NCBI RefSeq assembly: GCF_008039575.1
Contig: NZ_VDUY01000004.1
Location: 248,001 to 312,000 of the forward strand
From: Zeimonas arvi
GTDB lineage: Bacteria; Pseudomonadota; Gammaproteobacteria; Burkholderiales; Burkholderiaceae_E
DNA: 64,000 nt
Direction of reading: 5' to 3'
The notes beneath the pieces are model-generated. The model saw only the letters and a program-made list of their open reading frames with translations. It did no database searches and was not told the origin of the DNA. The position numbers and the translations under genes were made by a program. The first letter of the stretch is position 1; each line of letters begins with the position of its first letter. Below are positions 57,563 through 64,000 of the stretch, one piece after another.

Positions 57563-58627
57563 TCACTCGATGACGGTGACCTGCGTCGCGTCGATCTCGG
57601 CGACCACGTCCTCGTTCATCTCGAACACCTCCTGGGGCCGCGCGGTCACGCGCAGCGGCTCGGAGAGTCCCGGGATGCGGATCTGGTAATCCCAGGATTC
57701 TCCCAGGTAGGCGCGCTGGTCGATTCGCGCGGACACGCAGAAGCGGTCGTCGGCAGCGGCAGGGGCCCGGCGATGCAGGTGGATGCACTGCGGCCGCACC
57801 GACACCTTCACCTGCTCGGGCAGGCCCTGTCCCAGCATGCGGCCCGGCAGCGCGAAGCCCCCGAAATCGACGTCGCCGCCGTGCAGGCGGCCTTCCAGGA
57901 AGTTGGTGCGGCCGATGAAGCCCGCCACGAAGGCGGTCTTCGGCCTGCAGTAGATCTCGAAGGGCTTGTCGATCTGCTCGATCCTGCCCTTGTTCATCAC
58001 CGCGATCCGGTCGGAGGTGACCATCGCCTCGGCCTGGTCGTGCGTGACGTAGACCATCGTGATGTTGAATTCGTCGTGCAGCCGGCGGATCTCGAAGCGC
58101 ATTTCCTCGCGCAGGTTCGCGTCGAGGTTCGACAGCGGCTCGTCGAGCAGCAGCACCGACGGTTGCACGACGATGGACCGCGCCAGCGACACGCGCTGCT
58201 GCTGGCCGCCGCTCAGCTCGGCCGGGTAGCGGTCGCGCAGGTGGCGCAGCTTGACGACGTCGAGGATCTGGTCGACGCGGCGGGCGATCTCGGAGGATTC
58301 GATCTTCCTGATCTTCAGGCCGAAGCCCACATTCTCGGCCACCGTCATGTTCGGCCAGATCGCGTAGCTCTGGAAGATCATCGACATGTTTCGCCGCTCC
58401 GGCGGCAGGCTGGACTCGGGCGAGGAGACGATCTTGTCGCCGACCGAGATCGTGCCGCCGGTGGGCGAGAGGAAGCCGGCCATCATTCGCAGCGTGGTGG
58501 TCTTGCCGCAGCCCGAGGGGCCGAGCAGCGAGACCAGCTCGCCTTCCTCGATCGTCAGGTTCAGGTTGTCGACGGCCACATAGTCGCCGAAGGCGCGGGA
58601 AACATTGCGAAGCACGAGCTTGCTCAT
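57563..58627 (-). CDS. ABC transporter ATP-binding protein (Fbp/PotA-like)
   Basis: The ATPase of a binding-protein-dependent importer, 354 residues. Walker A is GPSGCGKTT (36-44), the Q-loop MIFQSYAIWP, signature LSGGQQQR, Walker B VLLLDEPLSNLD and H-loop VYVTHDQAEA are all intact. A TOBE-like domain follows after residue about 240. This type serves iron, spermidine, phosphonate and organic-acid importers. Its ATG overlaps the permease stop (ATGA). Confidence 0.94.
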   Translation of the reverse strand: MSKLVLRNVSRAFGDYVAVDNLNLTIEEGELVSLLGPSGCGKTTTLRMMAGFLSPTGGTISVGDKIVSSPESSLPPERRNMSMIFQSYAIWPNMTVAENVGFGLKIRKIESSEIARRVDQILDVVKLRHLRDRYPAELSGGQQQRVSLARSIVVQPSVLLLDEPLSNLDANLREEMRFEIRRLHDEFNITMVYVTHDQAEAMVTSDRIAVMNKGRIEQIDKPFEIYCRPKTAFVAGFIGRTNFLEGRLHGGDVDFGGFALPGRMLGQGLPEQVKVSVRPQCIHLHRRAPAAADDRFCVSARIDQRAYLGESWDYQIRIPGLSEPLRVTARPQEVFEMNEDVVAEIDATQVTVIE

Positions 58628-60369
58628 GCGGAGGTTCTCCTGAGCATGAAGTCGCGGCCCATCAGGCGGAAGCCGATCAGGATCAGCGCGACGGTGATGA
58701 CGACGAGGATCAGGCCGATCGACGCGAGCATCTCGAAGTTGCCCTCGTCGCTCTTGTCGAACAGCAGGACCGACAGCACCTGCGTGTCGATGGAGTAGAG
58801 GAAGATCGCGGCGCTCAGCTCCCGGGTGGCCGGGATGAACACCAGGATGAAGGCGCCGGCCAGGCTGCGCTTGAGCAGCGGGATCACGACGCGCCAGATC
58901 GCGGTGAAGCGGCTGCCGCCCAGGATGCGCACCGCGTCTTCCAGTTCCGGGTTGATGCTGCGTATCGCCGCGCTGCTGTTCGTGTAGGCGATCGGAAGGA
59001 AGCGGGTGGCGAAGGCCAGGATCAGGATCCAGGCGGTGCCGTACAGCGCGAAGGGCGGGTTGGCGTAGGCCGCGTAGAAGCCGATCGCCAGCACGATGCC
59101 CGGGATCACGAAGGGCGCCATCGTGAGGAAGGACAGCGTGTTGCCGAGACGCTTGCCGACCAGGTTGCGGTTGACCGCGTAGGCGATGCACAACGACAGC
59201 ACGATCGCGATGATCGAGGCGCTGCCCGCGTAGGTGAACGTATTGAGCGTCGCGTCGCGGGTCAGGTTGTTCTCGAAGATCGTGAAGTACAGGTTGTCGA
59301 GCGTGAAGTTGTCGAGCGAGAACCCGCGCCCCCATGCCTTGGCGGTTGCGGCCTGCACGATCACCACCATCGGCATGAAGAAGGACAGCGTGCAGACCGC
59401 CAGGCAGAAGGCGAGCATCGGCCAGCGCCACCTGCCCAGCGCCACCGGCCGGCGCTCGCCGCCCTTGCCGGTCAGCGACACGTAGCCCTTGCGGCTGATG
59501 ATCCGGCGCTGCAGCCAGAAGAGCAGCACCGTGATGCCCAGCAGCGGCATCGCGTAGGCCGAGGCCACGCCGACCCTTGGCGGGAACTCGAAGAACTGCC
59601 AGAGCTGGGTGGTCACGACGTGGAAGCGCCCGGGCAGCGCCAGCAGCGCCGGCGAACCGAACAGCGCGATCGCTTCGAGGAAGACCAGGATGAAGGCGCC
59701 GATGATCGCCGGCAGCGCAAGCGGCAGCGTGATCGACAGCGTGGTGCGCAGGTTGCCCGCCCCCAGGATGTTGGCCGCGTCCTCCATCTCCGAGGACACC
59801 AGGTCGAGCGCGGACTTGGTGAACACGAACACGTAGGGGAAGCTGTAGCAGGCGATCACCAGCACCAGGCCGGACATGCTGTAGATGTTGAACGGCCCGG
59901 AGTCCGCCCCGGTCAGCGCGACGAAGGCCCGGTTCAGCCAGCCGGCGTTGGGCCCTGCCAGCAGGATCCAGCCCACCGCGCCCAGGTAGGGCGGGATGAT
60001 GAAGGTGCCAAGGATCGAGATCCAGATCAGCCCCTTCCAGGGCATGTCGGTGCGCGACAGCGCCCAGGCCATCGGAACGCCGAACACCAGGCACAGGCTG
60101 GCGGCCGACACGCCGAGGACCAGCGAGTTCAGCAGCGCGTCGATGTGGCGCGAGCGGCCGTAGGCCGATGCGTAGTTGGCCAGCGTGAACGCGCCTTCGC
60201 TGTCCTGGAAGCTGACCAGCAGCAGGCGGACGAGCGGGTTCACGACCAGCACGAGCAGCACGACGATGGCCAGGATCCAGACCCAGTAGGAGCGATCCAT
60301 GTTGCGCAGCCGCTCGCCGAGCGAAGCTGGCCTGCCCGCGGCCGAGGCGGGTGGGGTGACGGTACTCAT
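58624..60369 (-). CDS. ABC transporter permease, two fused domains (FbpB-like)
   Basis: A 581-residue permease with 12 or so helices, made of two tandem BPD-transp-1 domains, so it forms the whole channel alone. Each half holds an EAA-type loop: MEDAANILGAGNLRTTLSITLPLALPA in pieces, and LEDAVRILGGSRFTAIWRVVIPLL. FbpB-like fused permeases are usual for this family. It lies 106 bases downstream of the binding protein. Confidence 0.93.
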   Translation of the reverse strand: MSTVTPPASAAGRPASLGERLRNMDRSYWVWILAIVVLLVLVVNPLVRLLLVSFQDSEGAFTLANYASAYGRSRHIDALLNSLVLGVSAASLCLVFGVPMAWALSRTDMPWKGLIWISILGTFIIPPYLGAVGWILLAGPNAGWLNRAFVALTGADSGPFNIYSMSGLVLVIACYSFPYVFVFTKSALDLVSSEMEDAANILGAGNLRTTLSITLPLALPAIIGAFILVFLEAIALFGSPALLALPGRFHVVTTQLWQFFEFPPRVGVASAYAMPLLGITVLLFWLQRRIISRKGYVSLTGKGGERRPVALGRWRWPMLAFCLAVCTLSFFMPMVVIVQAATAKAWGRGFSLDNFTLDNLYFTIFENNLTRDATLNTFTYAGSASIIAIVLSLCIAYAVNRNLVGKRLGNTLSFLTMAPFVIPGIVLAIGFYAAYANPPFALYGTAWILILAFATRFLPIAYTNSSAAIRSINPELEDAVRILGGSRFTAIWRVVIPLLKRSLAGAFILVFIPATRELSAAIFLYSIDTQVLSVLLFDKSDEGNFEMLASIGLILVVITVALILIGFRLMGRDFMLRRTSA

Positions 60370-60475
60370 GTCGGATTTCCGGGGCGGTCGGGAAGGACCC
60401 GGGGCAGGCCCGCGAGGGGCCTGCCCGCGGGCGGGCACAGCCTGGGTCCGGAGCGTGCGCGCGGGGCGCGCGCGA

Positions 60476-61522
60476 TCAGATCCCGAAGGTGTCGCGGAAC
60501 TTCTCCTTCACTTCGGGGATGCCCTTGGCGATCTCTTCCTCGGTCGGGCGGACGACCTTGATCTGCTCGAGCGGCTTCTTGCCCGGGCCGACCGCGATGC
60601 CCTTGATCACCGACAAGGAGTGGCTCTTGACCTGGGCCTCGGCGGCCTCCTTGTCGAGCAGGAACTCGATGAACAGCTTGCCCGCGTTGGGCGAAGGCGC
60701 ATTGGCCAGCACCGAGCTCGGCGACACCATCAGCAGCGCGCCGTCGGTCGGGTAGACGACCGCCAGCGGGTTGCCCTTGTCGCGGCTGAGCAGGGTGGTC
60801 GCCTCGGGGCCGGCGGCGACCCAGCGCTCCTTGGCGTTGAGCATGGTGACGGTATCGTTGACCGAGCGGCCGATCTGCGGATTGTTCTTCTCGAGCTTCT
60901 CGAAGTACTCCCAGCCATAGAGCTTGCGCATCAGCACCACCCAGGTGCCGACGTAGCCGCTGAAGGCCGGGTGACCGATCGAGACCTTGTCCTTCCACTT
61001 CGGGTCGAGCAGGTCGGGCCAGTTCTTGGGCGCGTCGGCTTCCTTGACCAGATCGGAGTTGTAGGTGATCAGCATCAGCGCGGCGGCGGTGGTCACCGAG
61101 TAATGCTCGGGGTCGCTGTACTCCTTCAGCGAGTCGACCATCTTCACGAGGTTGTGCGGCTTGTACTGCATCAGCGCGTCCATCTTGCGAAGCGCCGGGT
61201 AGTGGCTGACGTCGGTGCTGCTGAACACGGAGGCCACCGGGCGGTTCGCCTTCAGGTCCTGCTGCAGGCGCTGGAAGGCCACTTGCGCGGTGGTGCGCAC
61301 GAAATTGCACTTCACGCCCGGATACTTCTTCTCGAACACCGAGCAGAGGTTCGCGATCTCCTCGGTGTTGTAGTGGGCGGTGTAGACGGTGAATTCCTTC
61401 TCCGCCTTGGCGGCCTCGTAGAGCTTGGCCTCCCAGTCGGCCATCTGCGCGCCGGCGCTTCCGGCCGAGAGGCCGAGGGCCGCGCAGGTGGCCGCGAGCA
61501 GGGTGCGGATCCGCAGTTTCAT
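60476..61522 (-). CDS. Extracellular solute-binding protein (Fbp-like)
   Basis: The periplasmic binding protein, 348 residues, with a Sec signal peptide (1-26, ending AGAQM). The opening EFTVYTAHYNTEEIANLCSVFEKKYPGVK in pieces is that of the iron/organic-anion branch. I do not see the adjacent C-terminal Tyr pair that binds iron in FbpA proteins, so a carboxylate or other anion is at least as likely. GGAGGAG sets the ATG at 61522. Its gene is embedded among CoA-thioester genes. Confidence 0.9.
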   Translation of the reverse strand: MKLRIRTLLAATCAALGLSAGSAGAQMADWEAKLYEAAKAEKEFTVYTAHYNTEEIANLCSVFEKKYPGVKCNFVRTTAQVAFQRLQQDLKANRPVASVFSSTDVSHYPALRKMDALMQYKPHNLVKMVDSLKEYSDPEHYSVTTAAALMLITYNSDLVKEADAPKNWPDLLDPKWKDKVSIGHPAFSGYVGTWVVLMRKLYGWEYFEKLEKNNPQIGRSVNDTVTMLNAKERWVAAGPEATTLLSRDKGNPLAVVYPTDGALLMVSPSSVLANAPSPNAGKLFIEFLLDKEAAEAQVKSHSLSVIKGIAVGPGKKPLEQIKVVRPTEEEIAKGIPEVKEKFRDTFGI

Positions 61523-61641
61523 GGTGACTCCTCCATCTCGATGTCGTGGGCGAAGCTCTGTGCGGCTTCTGGGTGCCCGGGTTTGCCCGGAAACGAACAC
61601 CTTGCCGGCTGGGCGGGCCGACGGTGCGTGGCACTGTGCGC

Positions 61642-62448
61642 TCAGCGGCCCTTGAAGGCCGCCGGGCGCTTCTCCATGAAGGCGCGGCGGCCCTCGACGT
61701 AGTCCTCGCTGTTGAAGCATGCATCGACGACGCGGTCGCAGAGCGCCTCGTCGCGCTCCGACTCGTCCTTCAGCGCCTCGCCGACGATCGTCTTGATCGA
61801 GGCCACCGTCAGGGGCGCATTGGCCGCGATCATTCGCGCATGGTCGGCGACATAGGCCTCGAGCTGCTCGTCTGCCACCATGCGGTTGATCAGGCCCATC
61901 TGCAGCGCCTCGGCCGCATTGAACTGGCGGGCCGTGAAGAAGATCTCCTTCGCGAAGGCCGGGCCGACCACGTCGACCAGCTTCTTCACGCCGGGCAGCT
62001 CGTAGCCCAGGCCGAGGCGCGCGGCCGGCACGCCGAAGCGCGCGCTCTCGGCGGCGATGCGCAGGTCGCAGGACAGCGCCAGCGAGACGCCGCCGCCGAT
62101 GCAGAAGCCCTCGATCATGGCGATCGTGGGCTTGCCGACCAGGCGAAGGGCCTCGCCGCCGCGCTCGGAGATCCGGCGGTAGGCCTCGGTGCTCTCGGGC
62201 GTGGAGCGCTTCTGCTCGAACTCGGAGATGTCGGCGCCCGACACGAAGGCCTTGCCGCCGGCGCCGCGCGCGACGATCACGCGGATCGCCGGGTCGCGGG
62301 CATAGTCGTCGACGATCTCGGCCAGCGCCTCCCACATGTCGACCGAGACCGCGTTGCGGCGAGCCGGGTTGTTGAACACGATCCAGCCGATCGGGCCGTC
62401 CTTGCGGGCGATCATCTTCTCGGTGCGGGAAATCCCGGCTGCGTTCAT
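61642..62448 (-). CDS. Crotonase-family protein lacking both catalytic Glu
   Basis: Annotated by similarity as enoyl-CoA hydratase; 268 residues. The oxyanion-hole segments AFVSGADIS (67-75) and CIGGG (116-120) are intact. The two glutamates of true hydratases are replaced: by Ser122 in GGGVSLALSCD and by Ala142 in FGVPAARLG. It therefore probably catalyses another crotonase reaction (isomerase, decarboxylase, hydrolase or lyase). GAGGAG precedes the ATG at 62448. It lies between the regulator and the binding-protein gene. Confidence 0.88.
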   Translation of the reverse strand: MNAAGISRTEKMIARKDGPIGWIVFNNPARRNAVSVDMWEALAEIVDDYARDPAIRVIVARGAGGKAFVSGADISEFEQKRSTPESTEAYRRISERGGEALRLVGKPTIAMIEGFCIGGGVSLALSCDLRIAAESARFGVPAARLGLGYELPGVKKLVDVVGPAFAKEIFFTARQFNAAEALQMGLINRMVADEQLEAYVADHARMIAANAPLTVASIKTIVGEALKDESERDEALCDRVVDACFNSEDYVEGRRAFMEKRPAAFKGR

Positions 62449-62492
62449 CGTCGTCTCCTCTCGTTCTCTTCTTCTTGCGCCCCGGGGCGGGG

Positions 62493-63149
62493 TCAATCCA
62501 GCAGTTCCCGGGGCAACTTCATCAGCAGGTCGCTGACGAGTGGCGAGCCGCCCGGGTTCAGGTGCGAGAAGCCCTCCCTTGCCGCGGTTTCGCAGTCGTT
62601 GCGCAGGATGGCGTCGACGATCCGGGAGTGGCCGTCGTAGGAGACCCGCAGCCTGACGACCGCGCTGAATGCGTGCCGGCGATAGGCCTGGGTCCGCGTG
62701 CGCATGCGCAGGATCTCCTGGCGCAGGTAGGGATTGCGGGCGCCTGCGTAGATCAGCTCGTGAAAGCGCATGTTGGCCTGTTCCCAGCCCCGTTCGTCGT
62801 CGGCCCCGACCACCGCCTCGGCCTCGTGGTGCAGGTCGGACAGCGCCTGGCGCTCCGGCTTCGACATCCGGGCGCAAGCATAGCGGGCGGCCAGGCCTTC
62901 GAGGTCGGCGAGCAGTTCCCACATGGCGAAGAGCTGCGACACATCGAGCTTGGACACCACTGCGCCGCCGCGTGGCAACGCGGTCACCATGTCGGCGGCA
63001 CGCAACTGCAGGAGCGCTTCGCGAACCGGCGTGCGGGAGACCCCGAACTCCGTCATCAGCCGCTCTTCGTCCACCGGGTCGCCCGGCAGCAACGCGCCGC
63101 TGCGGATCTGCGACTCGATGCTGTTCCGGATTCGCTCGCTGGCCTTCAT
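62493..63149 (-). CDS. GntR-family regulator with FCD domain
   Basis: A FadR-subfamily repressor of 218 residues. The winged HTH (8-75) has IRSGALLPGDPVDEERLMTEFGVSRTPVREALLQL in pieces. The FCD domain (about 80-210) shows the helical FHELIYAGARNPYL and HSRIVDAIL with the His residues that coordinate metal in this family. It heads the ABC/crotonase run and faces the second CoA-transferase across 85 bases containing an AT-rich palindrome, its likely operator. Confidence 0.92.
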   Translation of the reverse strand: MKASERIRNSIESQIRSGALLPGDPVDEERLMTEFGVSRTPVREALLQLRAADMVTALPRGGAVVSKLDVSQLFAMWELLADLEGLAARYACARMSKPERQALSDLHHEAEAVVGADDERGWEQANMRFHELIYAGARNPYLRQEILRMRTRTQAYRRHAFSAVVRLRVSYDGHSRIVDAILRNDCETAAREGFSHLNPGGSPLVSDLLMKLPRELLD

Positions 63150-63177
63150 CCGAATTTTTTATTTCATCCTCTGAATA

Positions 63178-63206
63178 TTGTCAATCTTTAAAAATATATT
63201 TATAAA
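63178..63206 (+). promoter_or_regulatory. Sigma-70 promoter with embedded palindrome, divergent gap
   Basis: TTGTCA (63178-63183), a 17-bp spacer, then TATAAA (63201-63206): each hexamer matches 5 of 6. A 20-bp near-perfect palindrome (63187-63206; one mismatched pair) fills the spacer and -10, and ATTG-T-CAAT overlaps the -35. The gap is strikingly AT-rich for this DNA. It probably drives the right-hand CoA-transferase gene under control of the adjacent GntR protein. Confidence 0.75.
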
Positions 63207-63234
63207 GTCTCACCGCATACAAGGAGTGAGGGGA

Positions 63235-64000
63235 ATGGCGAAGATCACTGCGTCGGGCGCGCTCGAGGGCCTGCGTGTGCTGGACCTCTCCCGGGTGCGG
63301 GCCGGCCCCACCTGCGTGCGCATGCTCGCCGACTTCGGCGCCGACGTGATCCGCATCGAGCCGCCGCCGGGCGTGGATCCGAACGAGGGCATGTTCGCCG
63401 GCAATCGTCTGGGCGGCGACTTCCAGAACCTCAACCGCAACAAGCGGGCGCTGACGCTGAACCTGAAGAAGCCCGAGGGGCTGGAGGTGTTCAAGCGGCT
63501 GGTGAAGGATGCCGACATCGTGGTCGAGAACTGGCGGCCCGACGTCAAGGCACGACTCGGGGTGGACTACGCGTCGCTGAAGGCGATCAATCCGCGGATC
63601 ATCCTGGCGAGCATCTCGGGTTTCGGCCAGGACGGCCCCTATGCGAAGCGCCCGGGATTCGACCAGATCGTCCAGGGCATGGGCGGCCTGATGGCGGTGA
63701 CCGGTTTTCCCGAGACCGGGCCGATCCGCGCCGGCATCGCGGTGGCCGACTCGAGCACCGGCCTGTACGCGGCGATCGGCATCCTGGTGGCGCTGCGCGA
63801 GCGCGAGCGCTCGGGCGAGGGCCAGTGGGTGCACGCATCGCTGCTGCACTCGCAGGTGGCCATGATGGACTTCCAGGTCGCGCGCTACCTGAACGAGGGC
63901 GACGAGCCCCTGCGCGCGGGCAACGACCACCCGACCAGCTCGCCGATGGGGATGTTCCGCGCCGCCGACGGCGAGCTGAACCTGGGCGCGTCGGGGCAGG
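63235..64000 (+). CDS. CaiB/BaiF-family CoA-transferase (partial, cut at right edge)
   Basis: The first 255 residues of a second class III CoA-transferase. The opening GLRVLDLSRVRAGPTCVRMLADFGADVIRIE in pieces and the strand VVENWRPDVKARLGVDY are family marks. Asp172 in VADSSTG is the expected catalytic aspartate. AAGGAG lies 8 bases before the ATG. It shares little beyond family motifs with the copy at 56277, so the two probably use different acids. The remaining part lies outside the window. Confidence 0.92.
   Translation, partial: MAKITASGALEGLRVLDLSRVRAGPTCVRMLADFGADVIRIEPPPGVDPNEGMFAGNRLGGDFQNLNRNKRALTLNLKKPEGLEVFKRLVKDADIVVENWRPDVKARLGVDYASLKAINPRIILASISGFGQDGPYAKRPGFDQIVQGMGGLMAVTGFPETGPIRAGIAVADSSTGLYAAIGILVALRERERSGEGQWVHASLLHSQVAMMDFQVARYLNEGDEPLRAGNDHPTSSPMGMFRAADGELNLGASGQ

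Noticed and set aside
57563-61522. Ferric iron ABC importer as a firm call
   Set aside because: The subunit architecture fits, but no iron-binding Tyr pair or Fur-like site is evident and the neighbours act on CoA esters, so the substrate is left open.

Overview
The window looks like chromosomal DNA of a very GC-rich betaproteobacterium, most likely of the order Burkholderiales. The evidence is gene order: gpmA-ctpA-moeB facing rhodanese-grxC-secB-gpsA, and a long aa3 cytochrome oxidase locus with the small DUF2244, DUF2970 and DUF2909 genes found in that group. Genes are tightly packed, often with 4-20 bp overlaps. I see no rRNA, tRNA, CRISPR array, transposase or prophage.

Layout. 0-10.7 kb: housekeeping genes (recQ, moeB, ctpA, gpmA; then rhodanese, grxC, secB, SH3 protein, gpsA, LOG protein; trmL, comF and a BioC-like methyltransferase). 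10.7-20.5 kb: a complete aa3 cytochrome c oxidase locus (coxB, ctaD, ctaG, coxC), its small accessory genes, SURF1, heme A synthesis (ctaA, ctaB) and two SCO-type proteins. 20.5-30.2 kb: an EamA exporter, rpoH with a CIRCE element upstream, maiA, a membrane diguanylate cyclase, ftsY, an M16 peptidase pair, rsmD, coaD and a ferredoxin. 30.2-35.5 kb: a sugar-acid or carboxylate module made of a two-headed GntR regulator, an enolase-superfamily enzyme and a TRAP transporter (dctPQM).

35.5-42.9 kb is a phosphate-starvation island: sixA, an OlsB-like N-acyltransferase, ppx, ppk and a PhoX-type phosphatase. PHO-box-like 11-bp direct repeats lie before the acyltransferase, ppk and phoX; the phoX array spans five periods. 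43-47.6 kb: glpD facing glpK, then an FAH-family enzyme. 47.6-53.5 kb: two unrecognised secreted proteins, a SIMPL protein, a tandem universal stress protein, an SDR and ychF. Between ychF and a MaoC/phosphate acetyltransferase fusion lies a 317-bp nested inverted-repeat element.

56.3-64 kb is an acyl-CoA module: a CaiB/BaiF CoA-transferase, an Fbp-type ABC transporter (ATPase, fused double permease, binding protein), a crotonase lacking both canonical catalytic glutamates, a GntR/FCD regulator and, divergently, a second CaiB/BaiF CoA-transferase cut by the window edge. A strong AT-rich promoter/operator separates the two directions.

The points most worth following up are the CIRCE element and palindrome at rpoH, the three-site Pho island, the nested inverted repeat near 53.7 kb, the secreted protein with a mirror-symmetric twin CX3C cysteine pattern, and the acyl-CoA module.
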